Below, one piece after another: positions 46,455-55,502 of a stretch of 64,000 nucleotides of DNA; position 1 is the stretch's first letter, and every line of letters begins with the position of its first letter. Made by a program: the position numbers and the translations under genes. Source of the stretch: Variovorax paradoxus (GTDB lineage: Bacteria; Pseudomonadota; Gammaproteobacteria; Burkholderiales; Burkholderiaceae_C); assembly GCF_902712855.1 (NCBI RefSeq), contig NZ_LR743507.1:3024001-3088000 (forward strand), given 5' to 3'. The notes beneath the pieces were generated by a model. It made no database searches. It was not told the origin of the DNA and saw only the letters and a list, made by a program, of their open reading frames with translations.

Positions 46455-46482
46455 ACACCCCGCGCCGGCTGGCGAGGGGTGT
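46455..46482. other. Hairpin in the mfd leader / mfd-ispD divergent region
   Basis: ACACCCC at 46455-46461 and GGGGTGT at 46476-46482 pair perfectly around an inner GCC-GGCT-GGC stem. It begins 19 nt upstream of the mfd start on the minus strand. It could be a 5'-UTR structure affecting mfd translation. A palindrome TTCTAGAA follows at 46496-46503. Confidence 0.45.
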
Positions 46483-46553
46483 GCGAAGCGGCCAATTCTA
46501 GAATGGCGGCCCCTTATTCGCTTGTCGGCCATTGCCGACGCCGGGCCGCCCTC

Positions 46554-47276
46554 ATGTCCAGTTCCCGTCTCTTCGTGCTGATTCCCTGTGCCGGCTCCGG
46601 CCATCGCGCGGGGCACGCGCAGTCCGTCCTTCCCAAGCAGTACCGGCGGTTGGCCGGCGCGCCGATGGTGGCCCACACGCTGGAAGCCTTTCGTGCGCTG
46701 TCGGGCCGCTTCGCCGGGCTGGCGCTGGTGGTGTCGCCCGACGATCGCGACGTGGACGCCGCGCTGCCGCGCTTTCCCGCCCAAGACGAGCATCTGCTGC
46801 GCGTGGGCGGCGTGACCCGCGCCGCCACGGTGCGCAACGGGCTGGTCGCGCTGCGCCAGAAGGGCGCCGGCGCGCACGACTGGGTGCTGGTGCACGACGC
46901 CGCGCGCTGCCTTGTCACCTCGAGCCAGATCGAGGCGCTGATCTCCGCCTGCGAGCACGACGCCGTGGGCGGGCTGCTGGCGCACCGCCTGGCCGACACG
47001 CTCAAGGCCTCGACGGCGGAGAGCCGCGTGGCGCAGACGCTGTCGCGCGCCGACAAGTGGCTGGCACAGACGCCGCAGATGTTCCGCATCGGCATGCTGC
47101 TCGATGCGCTGGAGCGCGCCGGCGACGCGGTGACCGACGAGGCCAGCGCCATCGAGGCGATCGGGCTGTCGCCGCTGCTGGTTCCCGGCAGTGCGCAGAA
47201 CTTCAAGGTGACCTTCCCCGAGGACTTCGCGCTGGCCGAGGCGGTGCTCCAGGCTCGCAAGAAGGAAATCGCATGA
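46554..47276 (+). CDS. ispD: 2-C-methyl-D-erythritol 4-phosphate cytidylyltransferase IspD
   Basis: A protein of 240 residues. The nucleotide-binding start reads VLIPCAGSGHRAGHAQSVLP KQY, in which the G-S-G-x-R and PKQY elements are recognisable; VHDAARCLV and TEASAIEA-like (TDEASAIEAIG) motifs follow. It makes CDP-ME in the MEP isoprenoid pathway. ATG 46554 fits the family N-terminus. It overlaps ispF as ATGA, so both are made together. Confidence 0.95.
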   Translation: MSSSRLFVLIPCAGSGHRAGHAQSVLPKQYRRLAGAPMVAHTLEAFRALSGRFAGLALVVSPDDRDVDAALPRFPAQDEHLLRVGGVTRAATVRNGLVALRQKGAGAHDWVLVHDAARCLVTSSQIEALISACEHDAVGGLLAHRLADTLKASTAESRVAQTLSRADKWLAQTPQMFRIGMLLDALERAGDAVTDEASAIEAIGLSPLLVPGSAQNFKVTFPEDFALAEAVLQARKKEIA

Positions 47277-47764
47277 CCGCCGCGTCGTTCAACATCCGCG
47301 TGGGCGAGGGCTGGGACGTTCACCAGCTGGTGGCCGGGCGAAAGCTCATCCTCGGCGGCATCGAGGTGCCGCACACCACGGGCCTGCTGGGGCATTCGGA
47401 TGCCGACGTGCTGCTGCACGCCATCACCGACGCGCTGCTGGGCGGTGCGGGGCTGGGCGACATCGGCCGGCACTTTCCGGACACCGAGCCGCAGTTCCGC
47501 GGTGCCGATTCGGCGGTGCTGCTGGCCGAGGCGGCGCGCCGCGTGCGTGCGGCCGGCTGGGAGATCGGCAACGTCGACAGCACCGTGATTGCGCAGGCGC
47601 CGAAGCTGGCGCCGCACATTCCGCTGATGTGCCAGCGCATCGCCGACACGCTGGGCGTGTCGCTCGAACAGGTCAACGTGAAGGCCAAGACGGCCGAGAA
47701 GCTGGGGCCGGTGGGAGAGGGCCGCGCGATGGAAGCTCGCGCGGCCGTCCTGCTGCACCGCTAG
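47273..47764 (+). CDS. ispF: 2-C-methyl-D-erythritol 2,4-cyclodiphosphate synthase IspF
   Basis: A protein of 163 residues, standard size. Zinc and substrate motifs: VGEGWDVHQLVAG with D and H ligands near residues 14-16, LGHSDADVLLHAITDALLG, and the C-terminal VKAKTAEKLGPVGEGRAMEA. It closes the cyclodiphosphate in the MEP pathway. It ends 18 nt from the convergent sensor kinase gene. Confidence 0.97.
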   Translation: MTAASFNIRVGEGWDVHQLVAGRKLILGGIEVPHTTGLLGHSDADVLLHAITDALLGGAGLGDIGRHFPDTEPQFRGADSAVLLAEAARRVRAAGWEIGNVDSTVIAQAPKLAPHIPLMCQRIADTLGVSLEQVNVKAKTAEKLGPVGEGRAMEARAAVLLHR

Positions 47765-47782
47765 CCGGGCACCGGAGCCCGT

Positions 47783-49198
47783 TCAAGCCTGCTTCCGCAC
47801 GGGCTGCAGCTCGCCCGGCTTGGGCGCAGGCATGGCGCGCGGCATGCGGATGTGCGCCGCCAGGCCGCGGCCCGGCGTGCTCGTCAGCGCGAAGGTGCCG
47901 CCCATGCGCTCGATGTTCTTCGCCACGATCGACAGGCCCAGCCCGGCGCCGGCCGCCGAGGTGCGCGCGGTGTCGCCGCGGAAGAAGGGCTTGGTCAGCT
48001 GCGAGAGCAGGGCGGGCTCGACACCCGCGCCGTGGTCGCGCACCTTGATCAGCACCGCATCGTTGTTGGCCTGCGCCTGGATCGTGACGTCGGCCACGCC
48101 GGTGGCGGGCGTCTTGCCATAGCGCCGCGCGTTCTCGACCAGGTTGGAGATCACGCGCGTGAGTTCGACTTCGTCGCCCATCACGCGCAGGTCGGGCGGG
48201 ACCTCGACCTTGATGCTCATCTCCTCGTAGTCCTGCACGGCGTAGGTGCACGCGTCGACCACGTCGCGCAGCAGCACCGGACGCGGATCGACATGGTCGG
48301 GCCGCGCGTAGTCGAGGAACTTGTCGATGATCGCGTCGAGCTGGGCGATGTCGGCGGCCATGTGGTCGCGCGCGTCTTCGTCGGCCACGCTCATCTCGGT
48401 TTCCAGGCGCAGCCGTGCCAGCGGCGTGCGCAGGTCGTGCGAGATGCCGGCCAGCATGATGGCGCGGTCCTGCTCGATCTTGGCGAGCTGGTCGGCCATG
48501 CGGTTGAAGCCGATGTTGACCGCGCGGATCTCGTTGGTGCGCGCGCGCTCGTCGAGCCGGTGCGCCTCGTACTCGCCCTCGCGCACCTGCATGGTGGCGC
48601 GCGACAGCTGCTTGAGCGGCAGGTTGATGAGCCGCGTGATCAGCGCCGCGCCGGCCAGCGACAGCGCCATGGCCGTGCTGAGCCACACCAGCCATGTGCG
48701 CCCGCCCACGCGGCTGAAGCGCGTCGGATCGAGCAGCAGCCAGTAGGTGTCGCTCTCGATGGTGAAGCCGATCCACAGGCCCGCCTCGTCGTTCACGCGG
48801 CTGGCCACGGTGGTGCCTTCGCCGAGCTGGTCGATGAGTTCCTCGGTGACGCGCTGGTCGAGCGCACCGCTGGTGTAGGGCTGGAAGCGGTCGTTGGGCT
48901 CGCGCGGCAGGATGCGCACGCCCTCCTGATCGGCCAGCGTCTTGATCAGCGACACGCGCGTGATGGCGTCCGAATACACCAGCGCCGCGCGCGTGAGGTT
49001 CACGAGCGAGGCGATCTGGTGGGCGGTCTGGATGGCGCGCGGCTCGTACTCGAGCGAACGGAAGGTCTGCAGCCAGGCGACCGTGCAGCCGATGAGCAGC
49101 AATGCCAGCAGAAAGAAGGTGCGCCAGAAAAGGCTGAAGCCCAGCTTGAGGCCGGGGCGACGGTCACGATGCGCGCTCGCTTCGAGCGGGCTCGGCAT
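47783..49198 (-). CDS. Sensor histidine kinase, EnvZ-like
   Basis: A protein of about 471 residues from ATG 49198. Two membrane helices (about 20-45 and 160-185) flank a periplasmic sensor. A HAMP domain follows, then the H-box AGISHDLRTPLARLRLE with the phospho-accepting His, an N-box NLVENARRYGKTP, and G-boxes RDHGAGVEP and GAGLGLSIVAKNIERMGG. It is paired with the regulator gene directly upstream. An in-frame GTG at 49258 would add 20 residues but has no proper ribosome binding site. Similar to EnvZ of betaproteobacteria; signal unknown. Confidence 0.9.
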   Translation of the reverse strand: MPSPLEASAHRDRRPGLKLGFSLFWRTFFLLALLLIGCTVAWLQTFRSLEYEPRAIQTAHQIASLVNLTRAALVYSDAITRVSLIKTLADQEGVRILPREPNDRFQPYTSGALDQRVTEELIDQLGEGTTVASRVNDEAGLWIGFTIESDTYWLLLDPTRFSRVGGRTWLVWLSTAMALSLAGAALITRLINLPLKQLSRATMQVREGEYEAHRLDERARTNEIRAVNIGFNRMADQLAKIEQDRAIMLAGISHDLRTPLARLRLETEMSVADEDARDHMAADIAQLDAIIDKFLDYARPDHVDPRPVLLRDVVDACTYAVQDYEEMSIKVEVPPDLRVMGDEVELTRVISNLVENARRYGKTPATGVADVTIQAQANNDAVLIKVRDHGAGVEPALLSQLTKPFFRGDTARTSAAGAGLGLSIVAKNIERMGGTFALTSTPGRGLAAHIRMPRAMPAPKPGELQPVRKQA

Positions 49199-49272
49199 CG
49201 TGACCTGTGCGCCGTCCTCCTGAGCGGGGCCTGGTCTGGCGGATTGGCCGATGGCCACCTTTCAGCGGCGCG

Positions 49273-50004
49273 TCAGGCCGTGCCGTCCGGCACGAACACG
49301 TAGCCCACGCCCCAGACCGTCTGGATGTAGCGCGGCGCCGCGGCGTCGGACTCGACCAGCTTGCGCAGGCGCGAGATCTGCACGTCCAGGCTGCGGTCGA
49401 AGGGCTCGAACTCGCGCCCGCGCGCCAGCTGGGCCAGCTTTTCGCGCGACAGCGGTTGACGCGGATGGCGCACCAGCGCCTTCAGCATCGCGAACTCGCC
49501 GGTGGTCAGCGAGAGTTCTTCGCCATCCTTCTTCAAGGTGCGCGAGCCGAGATCGAACGCGAACGGACCGAAGGTGACGGTCTCGTTCTCGGTGGAAGGC
49601 GCGCCCGGTGCTTCGAGCGGCGGGCGGCGGCGCAGCACCGCGTGCACGCGGGCCAGCAGCTCGCGCGGGTTGAAGGGCTTGCCCAGGTAGTCGTCGGCGC
49701 CGACCTCGAGGCCGACGATGCGGTCGACGTCCTCGCCCTTGGCGGTGAGCATGATGATCGGGGTGCGGTCGTTGGCTGCGCGAAGGCGGCGGCAGACGGA
49801 CAGGCCGTCCTCGCCGGGCATCATCAGGTCGAGCACGATCAGGTCGACCGTGTCGCGCAACAGGATGCGATTGAGCGCCTTGCCGTCCTCGGCCACGATC
49901 ACTTCGAATCCTTCCTGCGTCAGGTAGCGGCGCAGCAGGTCGCGGATGCGGGCGTCGTCGTCGACGATCACGATCTTGTCGGTGCGAGCGGGAACTTGAG
50001 TCAT
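49273..50004 (-). CDS. ompR: Response regulator, OmpR-like
   Basis: A protein of 243 residues. The receiver domain has the acidic pair VDDDAR, phospho-accepting Asp in LIVLDLMMPGEDG (about D59), Thr in MLTAKG, and Lys in LGKPFNP. The C-terminal winged helix shows RSLDVQISRLRKLVE and QTVWGVGYVF. It sits directly upstream of the kinase gene (74-nt gap). Candidate autoregulatory sites with GTTACAAA lie upstream at 50020-50097. Confidence 0.93.
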   Translation of the reverse strand: MTQVPARTDKIVIVDDDARIRDLLRRYLTQEGFEVIVAEDGKALNRILLRDTVDLIVLDLMMPGEDGLSVCRRLRAANDRTPIIMLTAKGEDVDRIVGLEVGADDYLGKPFNPRELLARVHAVLRRRPPLEAPGAPSTENETVTFGPFAFDLGSRTLKKDGEELSLTTGEFAMLKALVRHPRQPLSREKLAQLARGREFEPFDRSLDVQISRLRKLVESDAAAPRYIQTVWGVGYVFVPDGTA

Positions 50005-50019
50005 TTCTACAACGATGAA

Positions 50020-50097
50020 TTTGTAACAGGGCCGATTCTGAAGGCGATAACGGTTCGTTGAGCTGGATTTACTTATGGTTTGACACTAAGTTACAAA
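50020..50097. promoter_or_regulatory. Inverted TTTGTAAC / GTTACAAA sites upstream of ompR
   Basis: TTTGTAAC at 50020-50027 and its exact reverse complement GTTACAAA at 50090-50097 flank the AT-rich divergent region between ompR and the secreted-protein gene. GTTACA-like halves occur in sites of OmpR-class regulators, so autoregulation is plausible. The spacing (62 nt between sites) is unusual and the functional assignment is a guess. Confidence 0.35.
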
Positions 50098-50178
50098 ACT
50101 TGCGGACGCTCGCGGTCTGGTCATCCGACGTTAGCGATCAGGTGGCAAAGTGCCCTCTGGCCCACCACTTCCGCCTCG

Positions 50179-50535
50179 ATGAGACTACGTTTATCAGCCC
50201 TCCCATGCCTGCTCGTTTTCGCCTGCGGCCCAGCGCTGGCGGTGTCCGGTGATTTCCTGAGGGTTGGCGAGGTTCGCCGCAACGAGGTCAGGGATGCAGT
50301 CGCTGCCCATCGGGCGGCGCAACGCGAGGAAGTTCGTCGCGAAGAGGCCGCCGCAGGGCGCCGGTTGACGGCCGCCGAATTGTTCGAACTGCGCCAGCAG
50401 GTCCGTGGCCAATGGACCCCGCCTGGCGCGGGGACTCTGCTGGACTCGGCAGAATCGCAGCCGGCCGAGCGCATCGTGCCGGCACCGATGTCCGCGCCCA
50501 GTGCGCTGACCGCGCCGCGCAGCCAGCGCCGCTGA
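50179..50535 (+). CDS. Hypothetical exported protein
   Basis: A 118-residue protein from ATG 50179 with a signal peptide MRLRLSALPCLLVFACGPAL ending before VSGD. The mature part is charged and helical (VAAHRAAQREEVRREEAAAG, LTAAELFELRQQVRGQW), then Pro/Ser-rich. No family recognised. It is divergent from ompR and 76 nt before the SIMPL gene, so may be an envelope protein under the same control. Confidence 0.7.
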   Translation: MRLRLSALPCLLVFACGPALAVSGDFLRVGEVRRNEVRDAVAAHRAAQREEVRREEAAAGRRLTAAELFELRQQVRGQWTPPGAGTLLDSAESQPAERIVPAPMSAPSALTAPRSQRR

Positions 50536-50611
50536 GGTGCCCGCCGGCCTGCCTTGCGGGGCAGGCCTGCGTCATCCCGATTCCAATACCAAACCAGGGG
50601 AGTACTTCGAC

Positions 50612-51316
50612 ATGAAAAAGATCAGACTGCTTGCGGCAGGTGCAGCCTTGGCCGCGGCCGGCAGCGTGCTGGCGCAGACCGCCGTCGTGCCCGCACCGCA
50701 GAACGTGCTTCAACTCATGGCCGCAGGCGCGGTCGAGGTCCAGCAGGACCTGTTGAGCATGACGCTGACGACCACGCGCGATGCCGCCGATGCAGCGACG
50801 GTGCAGGCGCAGCTCAAGACCGCGCTGGACGCCGCGCTGGCCGAGGCCAAAAAGAGCGCGCAGCCGGGCCAGCTCGACGTGCGCACGGGTAACTTCAGCC
50901 TGTCGCCGCGCTACACCAAGGACGGCAAGATCAACGGCTGGCAGGGGTCGACCGAACTGGTGCTGGAAGGGCGCGACTTTCCACGCATCACCCAGGCGGC
51001 TGGCCGCGTCACCACGCTCACCGTGGGCACCGTCGGCTTCGGCCTGAGCCGCGAGCAGCGTGCCAAGACCGAGGCCGAGGCGCAGAACATCGCGATCGAC
51101 AACTTCAAGCAGAAGGCCGGCGAGCTGGCCAAGGGCTTCGGCTTCAGCGGATACACGCTGCGTGAGGTGTCGGTGAACGCGAACGACGCCGGCCCGATCC
51201 GTCCGCGGATGATGGCGATGCAGGCGAAGTCGTTCTCGTCCGATTCGGCCGTGCCGGTCGAAGCCGGCAAGACGAGCGTGGTCGTGAACGTCTCCGGCTC
51301 GGTGCAGCTCAAGTAG
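50612..51316 (+). CDS. SIMPL-domain (DUF541) periplasmic protein
   Basis: A protein of 234 residues from ATG 50612 with AGGGGAG 14 nt upstream. The signal peptide (LLAAGAALAAAGSVLAQ) is followed by a SIMPL/DUF541 domain: VLQLMAAGAVEVQQDLLSM, the core GWQGSTELVLEGRDF and TLTVGTVGFGLSREQR, and a C-terminal strand TSVVVNVSGSVQLK. Family role unclear; E. coli YggE is linked to oxidative stress. Intergenic hairpin follows before the convergent bdhA. Confidence 0.85.
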   Translation: MKKIRLLAAGAALAAAGSVLAQTAVVPAPQNVLQLMAAGAVEVQQDLLSMTLTTTRDAADAATVQAQLKTALDAALAEAKKSAQPGQLDVRTGNFSLSPRYTKDGKINGWQGSTELVLEGRDFPRITQAAGRVTTLTVGTVGFGLSREQRAKTEAEAQNIAIDNFKQKAGELAKGFGFSGYTLREVSVNANDAGPIRPRMMAMQAKSFSSDSAVPVEAGKTSVVVNVSGSVQLK

Positions 51317-51360
51317 GCCGCTGCCGCTTCTCTTCTCTCTATATATATCTGGAAGAGGTC

Positions 51361-51386
51361 GAGTAGCCCTACCTTCGGGCTAACTC
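51361..51386. terminator. Stem-loop between convergent genes
   Basis: TAGCCC at 51364-51369 pairs with GGGCTA at 51377-51382 around loop TACCTTC; GAG and CTC extend the stem past a bulged A. It lies between the convergent SIMPL and bdhA genes and may act as a bidirectional end signal, though no long T-run follows. An unusual TATATATAT tract lies just upstream at 51340-51348. Confidence 0.4.
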
Positions 51387-51409
51387 CTAGTAGGCATTCC
51401 GGCCGGGTG

Positions 51410-52180
51410 CTACTGCGCCGTCCAACCGCCGTCCATGGCCCAGGCCACGCCCCGCACCTGGTCGGCTGCGGGCGAGCACAGGAACACGGCGAGCCCGCCG
51501 AGTTGCTCGACGGTGGTGAACTGCAGCGAAGGCTGCTTTTCGCCGAGCAGGTCGTTCTGGGCCTGCGTGACCGTGATGCCTTCGCGCGCGGCACGGTCGT
51601 CGATCTGCTTCTGCACCAGGGCGGTCAGCACCCAGCCGGGGCAGATCGCATTGGCGGTGACGCCGGTGGTCGCGGTTTCGAGCGCGACCGACTTGGTCAG
51701 CCCGACGATGCCGTGCTTGGCTGCGACATAGGCCGACTTCTGCGCCGACGCCACCAGGCCATGAGCCGATGCGATGTTGATGACGCGGCCCCAGTTGGCT
51801 TCGCGCATCGCGGGAATCGCGAGGCGCGTGGTGTGGAATGCGCTGGTGAGGTTGATCGCGATGATGGCGTCCCAGCGTTCCGCGGGGAAGTCTTCGACCT
51901 TCGCGACATGCTGGATGCCGGCGTTGTTCACGAGGATGTCGACGCGGCCGAATTTCGACGCGGCGAACTTCATCATGTCCTCGATCTGGTCGGGCTTGCT
52001 CATGTCGGCGCCGTGGTACTCGGCGCGCACGCCGAGCGCCTCGATCTGGGCCTTGGGCGTTTCGGCGTCGCCGAAGCCGTTGAGCACGATGTGTGCGCCC
52101 TGTTGGGCGAGTGCCTTGGCAATGGCGAAGCCAATGCCGCTGGTGGACCCCGTGACAAGCGCGGTTTTGCCTTTGAGCAT
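51410..52180 (-). CDS. bdhA: 3-hydroxybutyrate dehydrogenase
   Basis: A protein of 256 residues of the short-chain dehydrogenase family. The NAD site reads ALVTGSTSGIGFAIA near 7-21, the NNAG motif VNNAGIQHVAKVEDFP, catalytic Ser in INIASAHGLVAS, and the YxxxK pair in SAYVAAKHGIVG. GWVLTALVQKQI and the C-terminal GVAWAMDGGWTAQ are typical of D-3-hydroxybutyrate dehydrogenases. It oxidises the PHB monomer to acetoacetate, matching phaR at 56218-56751. ATG 52180 has CCGGAGA upstream. Confidence 0.93.
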   Translation of the reverse strand: MLKGKTALVTGSTSGIGFAIAKALAQQGAHIVLNGFGDAETPKAQIEALGVRAEYHGADMSKPDQIEDMMKFAASKFGRVDILVNNAGIQHVAKVEDFPAERWDAIIAINLTSAFHTTRLAIPAMREANWGRVINIASAHGLVASAQKSAYVAAKHGIVGLTKSVALETATTGVTANAICPGWVLTALVQKQIDDRAAREGITVTQAQNDLLGEKQPSLQFTTVEQLGGLAVFLCSPAADQVRGVAWAMDGGWTAQ

Positions 52181-52248
52181 GTAGATCAATCTCCGGATGA
52201 ATTAGGATGCGACGAGACAATTATCCGCACCAGAACGACTTCGTTTTC

Positions 52249-53199
52249 ATGACCGAACCGACGCTTCATTACGTGGCGTGCGACGACGCCCAGGGCGGCC
52301 ATCGCATGGCCTATTGGCAATGGGGCGACGAACGCAGCGCGCATGTCGTGGTCTGTGTGCACGGCCTGACCCGGCAAGGACGTGATTTCGATGCGCTCGC
52401 GCAGGCCATCGTGGCACGCGCCGGCGGCCAGGTGCGCGTGGTCTGCCCCGATGTCGTCGGACGCGGGCGCAGCGACTGGCTGCGCGATCCGGCTTTTTAT
52501 CAGGTGCCCGTGTATGCGGCCGACATGATGGCGCTGGTGGCCCAGTTGCACCGCGAGCAAGCCATCGACGTGCTCGACTACATCGGCACCAGCATGGGGG
52601 GGCTCATCGGTTTCGTGCTGGCGGGCCACAAGGACCTGCCTCTGGCCCGGCCCATTCGCCGTTTCGTGGTCAACGATGTCGGCCCGACCATCGAGCCGGC
52701 AGCATTGCAGCGCATCGGCGCTTACGTGGGGCAGGCGGGCCAATTTCCGAGCGTGCAGGCGGCTTCCGATGCGATGTGGTCGCTGTCGACCACCTTCGGT
52801 CCGCACACGCCGCAGCAGTGGCTGGCACTGTCGCAGCACATGGTGGTGCCGGCTTCGCAGCGCACGGCCGACGGCGCGGCCAAGGTCGAGACTGATGCTG
52901 CCGATGATGGCCCGTGGGTGCTTCACTACGACCCCGCCATCGGCGTGGCGCTGCGCGCCATGACACCCGAGGCGGCGGCGCAAGGCGGCACGATCATGTG
53001 GGGCCTGTACAACGCCATCGAGGCGCGCACGCTGCTCACGCGTGGCGCTGTCTCCGATCTGCTTTCGCGCGAGACGGCTCTCGCCATGACGCAGCGCGGC
53101 CCGCGGGCCACGCTGGTCGAGTTCGACGGCGTGGGCCACGCGCCGACCTTTGTCGCGCCCGGACAGATCGCTGCCGTCACCGACTTCCTCTTTGACTGA
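52249..53199 (+). CDS. Alpha/beta hydrolase
   Basis: A protein of 316 residues from ATG 52249. The fold shows VCVHGLTRQGRDFDALAQ with the oxyanion HG, VVCPDVVGRGRSDWL, the nucleophile elbow YIGTSMGGLIG with serine intact, and the catalytic histidine in GVGHAPTF near the end. Substrate unknown; its divergence from bdhA invites a role in hydroxybutyrate or PHA oligomer hydrolysis, but this is inference. An in-frame ATG at 52207 would add 14 residues. Confidence 0.85.
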   Translation: MTEPTLHYVACDDAQGGHRMAYWQWGDERSAHVVVCVHGLTRQGRDFDALAQAIVARAGGQVRVVCPDVVGRGRSDWLRDPAFYQVPVYAADMMALVAQLHREQAIDVLDYIGTSMGGLIGFVLAGHKDLPLARPIRRFVVNDVGPTIEPAALQRIGAYVGQAGQFPSVQAASDAMWSLSTTFGPHTPQQWLALSQHMVVPASQRTADGAAKVETDAADDGPWVLHYDPAIGVALRAMTPEAAAQGGTIMWGLYNAIEARTLLTRGAVSDLLSRETALAMTQRGPRATLVEFDGVGHAPTFVAPGQIAAVTDFLFD

Positions 53200-53213
53200 A
53201 CGGCGGGTGCATC

Positions 53214-55454
53214 GTGAAGCGCGATTCCTCGAGCCTCCAGACGGCACCGGCGTCCGACGGCGTGATGGTCGACTATCCGTTGTCAGCGGCCACGGCCGAT
53301 CGCACGCCGGTGATGGAGAACATGCTCGGACGCGCTCGCGCGTTCGCCGAGCCGCTGATCGCGGACGAAACGCTCGACACGGGCGAGAACACGCTCGCGC
53401 ACGCGGACGCAGTGGCCGCGATCGTCGCGAAGATGGGCGGCTCCGAAGCCATGCAGGCCGCGAGCTACCTCGTGTATGCCTGCCAGCACCTGAACCGCCC
53501 GCAGGAAGTGATCGCCAAGGTGTTCGGCGACAACTTCGCTGCGCTCGCGGTCGAGACGACCAAGCTGGTTCGCGTGCAGGAGCAGGCACGCTCGGCATCG
53601 CAGGGGCACCACGCCGAGGGAGCGGGAGCGCAGACCGAGAACGTGCGCAAGATGCTGCTGGCGTTCTCGCGCGACCTGCGCGTGGTGATGCTGCGCCTGG
53701 CATCGCGCCTCCAGACCTTGCGCCATGCGGCCGCGAGCAAGCAGCCGGCGCCCGAGAGCGTCGCGCGCGAATCGCTGCAGGTGTTCGCGCCGCTGGCCAA
53801 CCGGCTGGGCATCTGGCAGGTGAAGTGGGAGATCGAAGATCTCTCGTTCCGCTTCCTCGAGCCCGAGACCTACAAGCTTATTGCCCGCCTGCTCGACGAG
53901 AAGCGCATCGAGCGCGAAGGGCATGTCGAGCAGCTGCGTTCGCAGCTCGAGCATGAGCTCCAGGCCGAGGGCGTGAAGGCCACGGTGCAGGGACGCCCCA
54001 AGAACATCTACAGCATCGTGAAGAAGATGCGCGGCAAGTCGCTCGACTTCGCTCAGGTCTTCGACATCCTCGCGCTGCGCGTGGTGGTCCCCGACGTCAA
54101 GGACTGCTACGCGGCGCTGGCATGGGTGCACTCGCACTTCCAGCCCATCGACGAGGAGTTCGACGACTACATCGCACGGCCGAAGCCCAACGGGTACCAG
54201 TCTTTGCATACGGTGGTCCGTGAACTGGTCGACGGCAAGCCTGGCAAGCCGATCGAGATCCAGATCCGTACGGAAGAGATGCACGACCACGCCGAGCATG
54301 GCGTGGCGGCGCACTGGGCCTACAAGGAAGCGGGGCACAAGGGTTATGCGGGCGTGTGGGCCAGCGGCGAGTACGACGCGAAGATCGCGGTGCTGCGCCA
54401 GCTGCTCGCGTGGGAACGTGATCTGTCGGGTGGTCTGCAGGGGCAGGGCCTGTTCGACGACCGCATCTATGTGCTGACGCCGGACGCCGCCATCGTCGAA
54501 CTGCCGCAGGGCGCGACGCCGGTCGACTTCGCCTATACCGTGCACACCACGCTGGGACATCGCTGCCGCGGCGCGCGCGTCGACGGCGCGATGGTGCCGC
54601 TGAACACGCCGCTGTCCAATGGACAGACGGTGGAGATCATCGCCGCCAAGGAAGGCGGGCCCTCGCGCGACTGGCTCAACGCGGAACTCGGCTATCTGGC
54701 AAGCCATCGTGCGCGCGCGAAGGTTCGCGCATGGTTCAACGCGCAGATCACTCACGAGACAGTGGCGCGTGGACGCGAAGCGGTCGAGAAACTGCTGCAG
54801 CGCGAAGGCAAGACGGCCGTGAGGCTCGAGGATCTGGCATCGCAGCTTGGCTTCAAGTCTGCGGACAACCTGTTCGAAGTCGTCGGCAAGGACGAGTTCT
54901 CGCTGCGCAACATCGAGACGCTGCTGCGTCCGCCCGAACCTGCGCCCGGACCGGACGACGGCGTGCTCATCAAGAAGGCACGTGGAAGCGAGAAGTCGGG
55001 CAAGGGCGGTGTACTGGTGGTGGGAGTGTCTTCGCTGATGACCCAGCTCGCCAAGTGCTGCAAACCTGCGCCGCCCGATGTGATTCGCGGCTTCGTCACG
55101 CGTGGCCATGGCGTCAGCGTGCATCGCAGCGATTGCAGCAACTTCCGCACGATGGCTGCTAAGGACGGCGAGCGCGTCATCGACGTGGAGTGGGGTGTTG
55201 CGAAGAAGGGCACGGACGCGCCGGTGTATGCGGTGGACGTGTCTGTCGAAGCAGCGGACCGTCAAGGACTGCTGCGCGATATCTCCGATGTGTTCGCACG
55301 CGAAAAGATGAACGTGATCGGTGTGCAGACGCAATCGATCAAGGGTACGGCATGGATGACGTTCACTGTGGAAATCGCCGACGCTGCGAGGCTCACGCAG
55401 GTTCTTGGACTGGTCACTGCAGTTATTGGTGTGCGATCTGCACGTCGCCGCTAA
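53214..55454 (+). CDS. relA: (p)ppGpp synthetase RelA
   Basis: A protein of 746 residues from GTG 53214. The N-terminal hydrolase domain is degenerate: the SpoT HD pair is replaced in SYLVYACQHL. The synthetase domain is intact (RPKNIYSIVKKMRGKS, then EEFDDYIARPKPNGYQSLHT with the acidic ExDD signature of RelA-type enzymes). TGS (RIYVLTPDAAIVELPQGATP), a Cys-containing region (LAKCCKPAPPDVIRG) and a C-terminal ACT domain follow. So it should be a ribosome-activated monofunctional synthetase. Confidence 0.95.
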   Translation: MKRDSSSLQTAPASDGVMVDYPLSAATADRTPVMENMLGRARAFAEPLIADETLDTGENTLAHADAVAAIVAKMGGSEAMQAASYLVYACQHLNRPQEVIAKVFGDNFAALAVETTKLVRVQEQARSASQGHHAEGAGAQTENVRKMLLAFSRDLRVVMLRLASRLQTLRHAAASKQPAPESVARESLQVFAPLANRLGIWQVKWEIEDLSFRFLEPETYKLIARLLDEKRIEREGHVEQLRSQLEHELQAEGVKATVQGRPKNIYSIVKKMRGKSLDFAQVFDILALRVVVPDVKDCYAALAWVHSHFQPIDEEFDDYIARPKPNGYQSLHTVVRELVDGKPGKPIEIQIRTEEMHDHAEHGVAAHWAYKEAGHKGYAGVWASGEYDAKIAVLRQLLAWERDLSGGLQGQGLFDDRIYVLTPDAAIVELPQGATPVDFAYTVHTTLGHRCRGARVDGAMVPLNTPLSNGQTVEIIAAKEGGPSRDWLNAELGYLASHRARAKVRAWFNAQITHETVARGREAVEKLLQREGKTAVRLEDLASQLGFKSADNLFEVVGKDEFSLRNIETLLRPPEPAPGPDDGVLIKKARGSEKSGKGGVLVVGVSSLMTQLAKCCKPAPPDVIRGFVTRGHGVSVHRSDCSNFRTMAAKDGERVIDVEWGVAKKGTDAPVYAVDVSVEAADRQGLLRDISDVFAREKMNVIGVQTQSIKGTAWMTFTVEIADAARLTQVLGLVTAVIGVRSARRR

Positions 55455-55502
55455 AAAGTGCGATTTCTCCTGCTACAATAGCTGCTTCTCGGACACATCC
55501 TT

